From: Patescibacteria group bacterium
GTDB taxonomy: Bacteria; Patescibacteriota; UBA1384
Assembly: GCA_017992655.1 (NCBI GenBank)
Contig: JAGOOF010000002.1
Coordinates: 1-23,478 of the forward strand
Reading direction: 5' to 3'
DNA length: 23,478 bases
In this document: piece by piece, positions 6,234 through 13,438 of the stretch
Layout of the letters: each line of letters begins with the position of its first letter
Position numbering within the stretch: the first letter of the stretch is position 1
The notes under the pieces: generated by a model
The model's input: the letters and a program-made list of their open reading frames with translations, nothing else
Told to the model about the DNA's origin: nothing
Database searches by the model: none
Program-made: the position numbers and the translations under genes

Positions 6234-6263
6234 TTGACATTTGTCATTTTTAATGGGTAAATA
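6234..6263 (+). promoter_or_regulatory. Possible promoter of the kinase-comEB-dut-folC set
   Basis: TTGACA (6234-6239) is followed after 18 bp by TAAATA (6258-6263). The start site would fall close to the AAGGAGG at 6267-6273, giving a very short leader. The -35 is embedded in TGACATTTGTCA (6235-6246), a 5-bp inverted repeat around TT that could be a regulator half-site pair. Confidence 0.4.
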
Positions 6264-6278
6264 TATAAGGAGGTGCTA

Positions 6279-6845
6279 ATGATAATAGGTATAACCGGTA
6301 GTCTGGCAGCAGGCAAAGACACCGTGGCACAAATATTAGAAGAAAATGGTTTTCGCCACATTTCACTTTCGCAAATTCTCCGTGATTTAGTTATTAAAAA
6401 AGGTGGAGATCTCTCTACTGCCAGTTTAACAGAGGAAGGAAATTTACTGCGCCACGAAATGGGGGATGGTTTTCTCGCAAAAAAAGCGTTGGAAGGCGTA
6501 CAGGGAAACACAGTAATAAGTAGCATTCGCCAGCCTGGGGAGGTAACAGAATTAAAGAAAAACAAGCATTTTTTTCTTGTTAATGTTGACGCTGATCCCA
6601 GAATTCGCTGGCAGCGTCTTAAAAGCCGGAAAAGGCCAGGGGACCCTGTAACAATGGAAGGAATGTTAGAAATAGAAAAAAAGCAAATGAAATCGGGTGG
6701 AAGCAAAGACATGCAATTGGATGTAGTAGCGAGCATGGCAGACTATGATGTGAATAACGATGGTGACCTTGGCGATTTACGGTCAAATGTCGATCAAGTT
6801 ATTAAAAAAATAAAAGAACGCATAGAAAGTCATGGTAAAAAGTAA
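6279..6845 (+). CDS. P-loop kinase, UPF0200 / dephospho-CoA-kinase-like (probable nucleotide kinase)
   Basis: A 188-residue P-loop protein started at the ATG at 6279, five bases after AAGGAGG; a GTG at 6273 overlaps that ribosome site and is unlikely. The Walker A is GSLAAGKDT (residues 7-15), with Asp after the lysine as in some deoxynucleotide kinases. FRHISLSQILRDL, VISSIRQPGEV and DADPRIRWQRLKSR follow the order of the archaeal UPF0200 and adenylate-kinase-like families, the last being the arginine-rich lid. The bacterial CoaE sequence signature is not evident. Its neighbours are dCMP deaminase and dUTPase, so a nucleoside monophosphate substrate is reasonable, but dephospho-CoA cannot be excluded. 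The end overlaps the next gene by 14 bases. Confidence 0.7.
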   Translation: MIIGITGSLAAGKDTVAQILEENGFRHISLSQILRDLVIKKGGDLSTASLTEEGNLLRHEMGDGFLAKKALEGVQGNTVISSIRQPGEVTELKKNKHFFLVNVDADPRIRWQRLKSRKRPGDPVTMEGMLEIEKKQMKSGGSKDMQLDVVASMADYDVNNDGDLGDLRSNVDQVIKKIKERIESHGKK

Positions 6846-7320
6846 AAAACGCCCAAGCTGGGATGAGTATTTTATGGAAATAGCGCGCCAAATATCGAAG
6901 CGCGCAACATGTGACCGCAAGCACGTAGGAGCAGTAATCGTGCGTGATAAAGCAATTCTTTCCACAGGTTATAATGGTGCTCCTCACCACCTTCCTCACT
7001 GCGATGAAGTCGGACACGAAATCGTAGAAGGACATTGTGTCCGTACCGTTCACGCTGAAGCAAACGCAATAGCGCAAGCGGCAAAAAACGGTGTTGCCAT
7101 TGAAAATGGAACTATCTACATAACAGCTTCGCCATGTTACGATTGTTTCAAACTAATGGTAAACGCAGGTATTGAGAGAGTAGTCTATGGTGAGTTTTAC
7201 GCAAGCCGCTATGGGGCATCGAGCAGGGTTTTAACATTAGCAAAGCAAGCCCGTATCGACATGCGCCATATCGATGAAATAACGAAGGAGGGCAATGAAA
7301 GTCGAAATCGTAAAGGTTGA
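6832..7320 (+). CDS. comEB: Deoxycytidylate deaminase
   Basis: A 162-residue zinc deaminase that converts dCMP to dUMP, the thymidylate synthase substrate. The zinc and proton-shuttle residues are present: His74-Ala-Glu76 in TVHAEANAI and Cys102/Cys105 in SPCYDC. The segments RATCDRKHVGAVIVRDK and GYNGAPHHLPHCDEVG are typical of the dCMP deaminase/ComEB group rather than cytidine or tRNA-adenosine deaminases; the second holds residues used for an additional zinc site in the family. It overlaps the kinase gene by 14 bases and dut by 26, suggesting coupled translation. The C-terminal ~12 residues are encoded inside the dut overlap and are polar. Confidence 0.92.
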   Translation: MVKSKKRPSWDEYFMEIARQISKRATCDRKHVGAVIVRDKAILSTGYNGAPHHLPHCDEVGHEIVEGHCVRTVHAEANAIAQAAKNGVAIENGTIYITASPCYDCFKLMVNAGIERVVYGEFYASRYGASSRVLTLAKQARIDMRHIDEITKEGNESRNRKG

Positions 7321-7717
7321 CAAATCACTTCCTTTGCCAGAATATAAAACAGAAGGTGCGGTTGCCTTTGATTTTTTTGTAGGAAAAAAAACTCTTGTAC
7401 CCGCCGGAAAAATAGTGTTAGTGCCAACCGGCGTAATTATCAAAGTGCCCAAAGGCTTTGGGTTGGCAGTGGTAGCGCGCTCAAGCACTGGGCGCAAAAA
7501 GAATATTTTAGTTCCATTCGGTTTAGTGGACAACGACTACTACGGACCGGAAGACGAAATATTTTTACAAGCGTATAATATAGGTGAAAAGGATTGTGTA
7601 TTAGAGAGAGGGGATAGGGTCGCTCAAGGGATTTTTGTGCAGTTGGCAAAAGCACAATGGGTAGAGAAAAAATCAGCTACTAAAAAACAATCGAGAGGAA
7701 CAGGGAGTACAGGATAA
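7295..7717 (+). CDS. dut: Deoxyuridine triphosphatase (dUTPase)
   Basis: A 140-residue trimeric-type dUTPase that hydrolyses dUTP to dUMP, supplying thymidylate synthase and keeping uracil out of DNA. All five motifs can be found: I, GAVAFDFF (21-28); II, ARSSTG (61-66); III, GLVDNDYYGPEDEI (76-89), with the catalytic-type Asp79 and stacking Tyr83; IV, RGDRVAQ (105-111); V, RGTGSTG (134-140). Motif V lacks the GGF segment of the common RGTGGFGSTG, so the phenylalanine that stacks on uracil is missing. AAGGAGG at 7285-7291 fixes the start. The stop overlaps the folC ATG by one base. Confidence 0.93.
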   Translation: MKVEIVKVDKSLPLPEYKTEGAVAFDFFVGKKTLVPAGKIVLVPTGVIIKVPKGFGLAVVARSSTGRKKNILVPFGLVDNDYYGPEDEIFLQAYNIGEKDCVLERGDRVAQGIFVQLAKAQWVEKKSATKKQSRGTGSTG

Positions 7718-9069
7718 TGAAAAAACAAACACAAGGTTTTACTTCTTACAACAAAGCGCTCGCATTCCTGTTTGCCGGTAAGCACCAAGATAACAAGGTG
7801 CGCTGGCAGGAAATGCGCACGGAGCGTATGAATTTTTTCTTAAAACAACTAGGCTCTCCACAAGATAAGCTGAAAGTTATCCACATTACTGGCACCGCCG
7901 GTAAAGGTTCAACTTCAGCAATGATCGCAAACATTGCTCAGGAAGCTGGCTATAAGGTGGGGTTAATGACTTCCCCGCACCTGCAGACAGTGCGCGAACG
8001 AATTCTTGTTAATAACAAAAAGATCACCGAAGAGAATTTTGTCCATGTTATGGACAGGGTGAAAAAGGCATACGATGCCGTGATACAAAAAGGAAGCTAT
8101 GGGAAGCCAGATTTTCAACAAATTCATGTTGCAGCCGCTTTGTGGTGGTTCGCGCAAAAAAAAGTCGATCTAGCGGTGGTTGAGGTGGGTATGGGCGGTT
8201 ATGGTGACGCTACAAACACTGTTAAGCCACTCATAGCAGTTGTTACAAATGTGGGCATCGACCATACAAGGTCTTTGGGCGACACGGTAGAAAAGGTCGC
8301 GCGCGTGAAAGCCGGTATCATAAAACAAGACGCTGTAGTAATTACGGGTGTAAGGCAACCAAAAGTGGAAGATATAATTGCCAAGCGGGCAAAACACGTG
8401 GGAGCAAAATTAATTACAGTTAAAAAGTCAGCGCAGTTCAAAATAGGGAGAGTAACGCCCGATTTCGTAATTGCCGACATCAAAACTAAATATTTTGACT
8501 TCAAAAAAATAAAAATTAGGCTAACGGGGCGTTACCAAGTGCGTAATGCCACTATTGCAGTGCTAACAGCTAGTGTACTAAGGCGTCGCTTTGGTTTTAA
8601 GAACATTAGTGAAAAGTCTATCCGTGAAGGGCTGGAAGACGCTTCAATCCCTGGGAGGTTTGAAATTATCAACAAAGAGCCGTTGGTGATTATGGACAGC
8701 GCACACAATGAAGACAAAATAAAAGCACTCGTTGGCCTGCTCTATAAACTGTTTAACGGAAAAAAACTTCGTATAATGATGGGCTTTAAAAAGGGAAAAG
8801 ATTATGAAATTTGCCTAAAAAATATTGCCAAGCTTAAGCCTGCTAAATTATACCTCACAGATTTCACGCAACGTGGCATCGAATCGGAAAATATTAAGTT
8901 GGTAGAATCAGTGGCCAAAAAGCTATACAAAAATATAGAAGTATTTAGCTCTGAAAAAAAATGTCTAAAAGAAGCGATGAGCGAAACAGAAAAAGATGAA
9001 GCGCTTATTGTTACTGGCTCCATGTATTTGGTTGGTTCACTGCGCAACCGTTGGGATAAGCTTAAATAG
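7717..9069 (+). CDS. folC: Folylpolyglutamate synthase / dihydrofolate synthase
   Basis: A 450-residue Mur-ligase-family enzyme that adds gamma-linked glutamates to reduced folates, retaining them in the cell and raising their affinity for folate enzymes. The ATP site GTAGKGST is at residues 59-66. SPHLQTVRERILVNN, VVEVGMGGYGDATNT and NVGIDHTRSLGDTVEKVARVKAGIIK are the central-domain signatures, and GRFEIINKEPLVIMDSAHNEDK begins the C-terminal domain. Length is standard. No de novo pterin or pABA genes are visible, so FolC may act mainly on imported folate (inference). It starts on the last base of the dut stop and ends with an 8-bp overlap with a convergent gene, with no terminator. Confidence 0.93.
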   Translation: MKKQTQGFTSYNKALAFLFAGKHQDNKVRWQEMRTERMNFFLKQLGSPQDKLKVIHITGTAGKGSTSAMIANIAQEAGYKVGLMTSPHLQTVRERILVNNKKITEENFVHVMDRVKKAYDAVIQKGSYGKPDFQQIHVAAALWWFAQKKVDLAVVEVGMGGYGDATNTVKPLIAVVTNVGIDHTRSLGDTVEKVARVKAGIIKQDAVVITGVRQPKVEDIIAKRAKHVGAKLITVKKSAQFKIGRVTPDFVIADIKTKYFDFKKIKIRLTGRYQVRNATIAVLTASVLRRRFGFKNISEKSIREGLEDASIPGRFEIINKEPLVIMDSAHNEDKIKALVGLLYKLFNGKKLRIMMGFKKGKDYEICLKNIAKLKPAKLYLTDFTQRGIESENIKLVESVAKKLYKNIEVFSSEKKCLKEAMSETEKDEALIVTGSMYLVGSLRNRWDKLK

Positions 9070-10168
9070 TTTTTTCAATTACAATTGGTCCGCTTATTTC
9101 CATTTTGGTAAGCAGTATTGGTAGTTTTTTGTTTTGCAACTTTTTCCAAGTATTCAAAACCGTAAACCGTTGTTTGTTTACAAGCACCGTGTCACTACGC
9201 TTTACCCCTAACGCTTTTTGCAACGAAGGATTAAGACGAATATAATTTTTTGCCGTTTTTCCCCTGAAAATATATTTTTTATAGTAGAGACGTCCACTAA
9301 GACGATGTCTGTCTCTTTCAAGAAGGGGAAGTGAAGAGATTTCCTCTAAGCTATAAAATTTTTTGTCAAAGTAACGTATTAATTCCGATAATACAAGGGC
9401 GATCTCTTTGTTGTGCTTTTTACGTGCCCTGTAGCTTATTTCAATTTGTACATGTTGGTAATTTTCCCCCAGTCCAAAGCCGCCTTTTTGTCCAAAACGG
9501 CGAGTAACATTAGTTGCGCTTCCGCAGAAGGCATGGCCCTCTCTTGCTACGACCACTTTGTACTTTTTATCTACCCTCTCTCTTATGAAACGAGCAGCCC
9601 AACACGCCAGCTGTGGGTGGCAGGGAAGGAGTTTACTTTTCATGCCGTTAGCAATAACAAAATCGTTTTTGGTGTTCGCCTTGCCATGAATGGAAACGTG
9701 CAAAAAAGTTTTGATTAGCTTATGCTCTTCATTAACAATACCAATTCTTTTAAAAGTATTTTTTAAAATAATATCTATTACATTTTGTACCCGTTCCGGT
9801 GTTTCTATGAGAGGAATATTTTTGATGGTTCTTTTAGCGCCTATTTCTCTGTTGAAATCGCTGTAAATTCGTGATTTTTTAGGCACAAAATAGCTGGAGC
9901 CAGTTTTTTTTGCAACACTTCTAGCTATCTCTGCCGTATAGACTTCGTGCGCTTTTCTCAGTGCTCGGTAGCGCTTCCATCGCCTCTTTTTGTTATTATG
10001 TTTTTCACCACTTATAGCGATGAGCACTTCTTTTCTTTTTGGAGGAGAGGCATGAATGGCGTCAACACAACTTCTTTTTTTACCAATGATAAGGTTAGAG
10101 GAGCCAATGTATTTTTTTAACAATGGCCTTTCCTGTGTAGAGAAAACATTTTTGTTTTTGCCGGTCAT
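9062..10168 (-). CDS. N-formylglutamate amidohydrolase-like metallohydrolase with extra C-terminal domain
   Basis: A 368-residue protein. Residues ~35-270 show the landmarks of the N-formylglutamate amidohydrolase/zinc-carboxypeptidase-like fold: a DFNR motif (104-107), a strand ending in HVSIHGKANTKNDF (157-170), and GSATNVTRRFG followed by QHVQIEISYRAR (216-248), matching the family's G...T..FG...QIEIS pattern. His161 and Asp169 are candidate metal or catalytic residues. Residues ~300-368 form a separate small beta-rich segment (YIRLNPSLQKALGVKRSD...) not part of that family. The N-terminal ~100 residues are very basic. Substrate is unknown. The start is fixed by an in-frame TAA two codons upstream; there is no Shine-Dalgarno. 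It converges on folC with 8 bp of overlap and is divergent from glyA. Confidence 0.6.
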   Translation of the reverse strand: MTGKNKNVFSTQERPLLKKYIGSSNLIIGKKRSCVDAIHASPPKRKEVLIAISGEKHNNKKRRWKRYRALRKAHEVYTAEIARSVAKKTGSSYFVPKKSRIYSDFNREIGAKRTIKNIPLIETPERVQNVIDIILKNTFKRIGIVNEEHKLIKTFLHVSIHGKANTKNDFVIANGMKSKLLPCHPQLACWAARFIRERVDKKYKVVVAREGHAFCGSATNVTRRFGQKGGFGLGENYQHVQIEISYRARKKHNKEIALVLSELIRYFDKKFYSLEEISSLPLLERDRHRLSGRLYYKKYIFRGKTAKNYIRLNPSLQKALGVKRSDTVLVNKQRFTVLNTWKKLQNKKLPILLTKMEISGPIVIEKTI

Positions 10169-10216
10169 AATAGATTAGGTTTTTTTATTCTCTTTCCTTA
10201 ACAAAAAGACGTTGTT

Positions 10217-10245
10217 ATTATAAAGAAAAAGCGATGTTGAATCAA
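10217..10245 (-). promoter_or_regulatory. Promoter of the amidohydrolase-like gene
   Basis: On the minus strand, TTGATT (10245-10240) and TATAAT (10222-10217) are 17 bp apart. The start near 10210 would give a leader of about 42 nt. Its -35 overlaps the glyA -35 on the other strand. Confidence 0.6.
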
Positions 10246-10265
10246 TACTATATAAAAGGTATTAT
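10237..10265 (+). promoter_or_regulatory. Promoter of glyA and the downstream thymidylate genes
   Basis: TTGAAT (10237-10242) and TATTAT (10260-10265) are 17 bp apart. The predicted start near 10272 lies just upstream of GGAGG (10279-10283), again giving a short leader (~15 nt). Confidence 0.6.
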
Positions 10266-10286
10266 TGTAAATGGAATTGGAGGCAA

Positions 10287-11498
10287 GTGGATAAACAAAT
10301 TATCGATCTAATAAGCAAAGAAGTAAAGCGTCAGCGTGAAGGAATTGAGTTAATTCCTTCTGAAAATTACGTTTCAAAAAACGTGCTAGAAGCGATGGGT
10401 TCTTTCTTAACGAATAAGTATTCAGAGGGCTATGCAGGAATGAGATATTACGGTGGCAATAAAGTTATCGATGAAATAGAAGAGGTGGCGATAAGGCGAG
10501 CGCGTGAGCTTTTCTCTACTTCTTACCACGTTAACGTTCAGCCCTATTCAGGTAGCCCAGCCAATACTGCCGTATATTTTGCTCTTTTACGTTTTGGCGA
10601 CAAAATAATGGGTATGAAGCTTGACCATGGTGGGCACATAACTCATGGTTTGCCTGTGAGCTTCTCCGGAAAAGCTTATAAGGTGGTTTCTTACGGTGTC
10701 GATAAAGAAACTGAAACTATCAACTACGACGACGTCCGTGCGTTAGCATTAAAAGAAAAACCCAAGTTGATTATTTGTGGCGCTACTGCATATTCGAGAA
10801 AAATTGATTTTAAAAAGTTTGCTGAAATAGCACGAGAGTCAGGTGCAATCTTAATGGCTGATATATCGCACATCGCCGGCCTCGTTGCTGCCGGTCTTCA
10901 CCCTAGCCCTTTTGGTTACGCTGACGTTGTTACCACTACAACCCACAAAACATTAAGAGGACCAAGGGGAGCAGTGATATTTTGTAAAAATAAATACAAA
11001 GAGGCAATCGACAAAGCTGTTTTCCCTGGCCTCCAGGGTGGGCCTCATAACCATATTACAGCCGCAAAGGCGGTGTGCTTTTTTGAAGCATCGACGCCTG
11101 GATTCAAGAGTTACTGCAAGCAGGTTATAAAAAACTGTAGGTGCCTTGGTGATGAATTTAAAAAATACCAAAGGAAAGTTATTTCTGGGGGAACGGATAA
11201 TCATCTTTTGCTTATAGATGTACGATCGTACGGCATAAACGGAAAAAAAGCGCAAGAAATATTGGATAATGTAAATATATCGGTTAATAAAAACACAATT
11301 CCGTTTGATACGCTGTCGCCCAATATAGCTTCCGGTATTCGTATTGGTACCCCCGCTGTGACAAGCCGAGAAATGAAGGAAAAAGATATGCTAGAAATAG
11401 CACGCTTCATTGAACGTGCACTTTTAGGCGGATCACAAGAAAAGTTGAAAAAAGAGGTTTCATCTTTTGCGAAACAATTTAAATTGCCGGGCGAATAA
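10287..11498 (+). CDS. glyA: Serine hydroxymethyltransferase
   Basis: A 403-residue PLP enzyme that converts serine and tetrahydrofolate to glycine and 5,10-methylene-tetrahydrofolate, the carbon donor for thymidylate synthase. The PLP lysine is Lys221 in TTTTHKTLRGPRG. EVKRQREGIELIPSENYVS, NKYSEGYAGMRYYGGN and NVQPYSGSPANTAVYFALL are all standard. The start is the GTG at 10287: it follows GGAGG by three bases and begins the protein where the family begins. Length is slightly under the usual 410-420. It leads the set glyA-thyA-dfrA-tmk-thrS and overlaps thyA by one base. Confidence 0.96.
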   Translation: MDKQIIDLISKEVKRQREGIELIPSENYVSKNVLEAMGSFLTNKYSEGYAGMRYYGGNKVIDEIEEVAIRRARELFSTSYHVNVQPYSGSPANTAVYFALLRFGDKIMGMKLDHGGHITHGLPVSFSGKAYKVVSYGVDKETETINYDDVRALALKEKPKLIICGATAYSRKIDFKKFAEIARESGAILMADISHIAGLVAAGLHPSPFGYADVVTTTTHKTLRGPRGAVIFCKNKYKEAIDKAVFPGLQGGPHNHITAAKAVCFFEASTPGFKSYCKQVIKNCRCLGDEFKKYQRKVISGGTDNHLLLIDVRSYGINGKKAQEILDNVNISVNKNTIPFDTLSPNIASGIRIGTPAVTSREMKEKDMLEIARFIERALLGGSQEKLKKEVSSFAKQFKLPGE

Positions 11499-12310
11499 TG
11501 AAACAATACCACGATTTTCTTAAGACAATTTTATCTAAGGGAACTGATAAAAAAGACCGCACTGGCACTGGCACAAAAAGCATTTTCGGCTACCAGATGA
11601 GGTTTGATCTTAACAAAGGGTTTCCTCTCCTTACCACCAAAAAACTTCACACTAAGTCGATTATTTACGAACTGCTCTGGTTCTTAAAAGGAGATGTTAA
11701 TATCAAATTTCTCAATGACCACGGTGTGACTATTTGGGATGAGTGGGCGGATAAAGACGGAGACCTTGGCCCGATCTATGGTAAGCAATGGGTGCGCTGG
11801 GAGGGCAAACACGGCAAGACGATTAATCAAATAAAATTAGCACAAGATATGTTACGAAACGAGCCATTTTCTCGCCGTAACATAGTGAGTGGCTGGAATG
11901 TCGCGGACTTACAAGAGCTAGTTAAGGGAAAGAAAACCGCTCCTCCTCCTTGCCACACCTTGTTTCAGCTATATGTGGTCAGGGGCAAGCTTTCGTGCCA
12001 GCTCTACCAAAGAAGCGCAGACGCTTTTCTTGGTGTTCCTTTTAATATTGCCTCTTATGCTCTTTTGACGATGATGTTTGCAAACGTTGCAGGCCTTAAG
12101 GTCGGTGAGTTTATCCACACGTTTGGTGACGCGCACATATACAATAACCATTTCGCTCAAGTAGAAGAAATACTTTCTCGCTCACCAAGGCCTCTGCCCA
12201 CAATGGAAGTAAACAAAAATGTCAAAAACATGTTCGGCTATAAATATAGTGATTTCACGCTAGTAAATTATAATCCATACCCAGCCATTAAAGCGCCAAT
12301 ATCGGTATAA
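11498..12310 (+). CDS. thyA: Thymidylate synthase (ThyA type)
   Basis: A 270-residue folate-dependent enzyme that methylates dUMP to dTMP and releases dihydrofolate. The nucleophile is Cys152 in APPPCHTLF. RTGTGTKSIFGYQMRFDL, FPLLTTKKLHTKSIIYELLWFLKGD, GPIYGKQW, QLYQRSADAFLGVPFNIASYALL and HTFGDAHIYNNH are the standard blocks, the last two forming the dUMP and folate sites. Because it consumes methylene-tetrahydrofolate to dihydrofolate, it needs the dihydrofolate reductase encoded two bases downstream. The start overlaps the glyA stop by one base. The C-terminus (APISV) keeps the usual terminal valine. Confidence 0.97.
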   Translation: MKQYHDFLKTILSKGTDKKDRTGTGTKSIFGYQMRFDLNKGFPLLTTKKLHTKSIIYELLWFLKGDVNIKFLNDHGVTIWDEWADKDGDLGPIYGKQWVRWEGKHGKTINQIKLAQDMLRNEPFSRRNIVSGWNVADLQELVKGKKTAPPPCHTLFQLYVVRGKLSCQLYQRSADAFLGVPFNIASYALLTMMFANVAGLKVGEFIHTFGDAHIYNNHFAQVEEILSRSPRPLPTMEVNKNVKNMFGYKYSDFTLVNYNPYPAIKAPISV

Positions 12311-12312
12311 AC

Positions 12313-12819
12313 ATGAAAGATAATAAACCGCTTATTTGTATTATTGTCGCAGTTGCCCGCAACGGAGTCATTGGGAGTAAGAACCAATTGCTTTGGCATA
12401 TTCCACAGGACTTTCGCCATTTTAAGCGCCTAACGATGGGTTACCCTCTAATTATGGGTGAAAACACACATAATTCAATTGGTAAAATATTGCCGGGGCG
12501 CACCAATATTGTTTTAACTCATAAAAAAAATTTTCAAAAAAAAGGAGTTAAGGTTGCCCACACTGTTAGCGAAGCACTGGAGCTGGCAAAAAAAGAAAAT
12601 AAAGAAATGATTTTCGTAATTGGAGGCGGACAAGTTTACCGGCAATTTATGACAATCGCAGATAGGTTGTATGTTACGAAGCTCGATAAAGATTATAGTG
12701 GAGAAATTACTTTCCCCAGTATTACCGACTTTAAACTTTCAAAAGAGCTTGGTGCGGGCAGGCACGAAGACATAAAATTTACGTTTAAATTGTACGAGCG
12801 AAAAAATGAAAAAAGGTAA
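12313..12819 (+). CDS. dfrA: Dihydrofolate reductase
   Basis: A 168-residue NADPH-dependent enzyme that regenerates tetrahydrofolate after thymidylate synthesis. The active-site acid is Asp33 in LLWHIPQDFRHFKRLTMG. The NADPH-binding blocks are LIMGENTHNSIGKILPGRTNIVLT and FVIGGGQVYRQFM. In the first, the usual MGRKTWESI is altered to MGENTHNSI, so Glu replaces the basic residue often found near the cofactor phosphate. No clear Shine-Dalgarno precedes the ATG; it sits two bases after the thyA stop, so translation is probably coupled. It overlaps tmk by 14 bases. The gene is also called folA. Confidence 0.94.
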   Translation: MKDNKPLICIIVAVARNGVIGSKNQLLWHIPQDFRHFKRLTMGYPLIMGENTHNSIGKILPGRTNIVLTHKKNFQKKGVKVAHTVSEALELAKKENKEMIFVIGGGQVYRQFMTIADRLYVTKLDKDYSGEITFPSITDFKLSKELGAGRHEDIKFTFKLYERKNEKR

Positions 12820-13423
12820 ATTTATTGTCATAGAGGGGGGAGAGGGAGCTGGTAAGACTACGGTCGTACGTTATATTGCGGAAAGATTAAATAAGGAAAA
12901 TATCCCAGTTTTAGCCACCCGGGAGCCGGGCGGTAGCCCGATCGCGGAATCTATTAGACAATCTTTTATCGACAGCAAACTAGATGCGATAAGCCAGCTT
13001 TATTGTTTCGCCGCCGCGCGTGCCGTGTGGGTGGAGCAATTTCTAAAGCCGGCCCTTTCAGAAGGGAAAACAGTTATTAGTGATCGTTCTTTTCCCGCGA
13101 CATATGTGTACCAGGGTCTTGCGGGTGGGCTGGGGCTCTCTTTTGTAAAAAGAATTAACGACGATACAATGCGTGATATTGTGCCCGATTTAATAATTGT
13201 GTTAGATATTTCCCCTGAAGAGGGCATGAAACGCAGTTTGAAAAGTGGAGAAATAAATGCTTTTGAAAAGGAAAGCTTGTCTTACCACGAAAAGGTTAAT
13301 AAAAGCTACATCCGTTTGGCGCAAAAAAATAATTGGCCGATTGTCGATGCGAATAAGCCGTTAGAAAGTGTGCTGAATAAGGCCTACTCTTTGGTGTATA
13401 ATGTTGTAAAAGAGAAAAAATAG
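12806..13423 (+). CDS. tmk: Thymidylate kinase
   Basis: A 205-residue P-loop kinase that phosphorylates dTMP to dTDP, the last dedicated step before dTTP. The Walker A is GGEGAGKT (residues 11-18), ATREPGGSPIAESIR is the family signature after it, and SDRSFPATYVYQG is the DRx motif region contacting dTMP. SGEINAFEKESLSYHEKVNKSY covers the lid and following helix. Length is typical. It starts inside the end of dfrA and is followed 15 bases later by thrS. A TATAAT at 13397-13402 near the end might be an internal promoter for thrS, though without a good -35. Confidence 0.95.
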   Translation: MKKGKFIVIEGGEGAGKTTVVRYIAERLNKENIPVLATREPGGSPIAESIRQSFIDSKLDAISQLYCFAAARAVWVEQFLKPALSEGKTVISDRSFPATYVYQGLAGGLGLSFVKRINDDTMRDIVPDLIIVLDISPEEGMKRSLKSGEINAFEKESLSYHEKVNKSYIRLAQKNNWPIVDANKPLESVLNKAYSLVYNVVKEKK

Positions 13424-13438
13424 AGATAAAATAACGCT

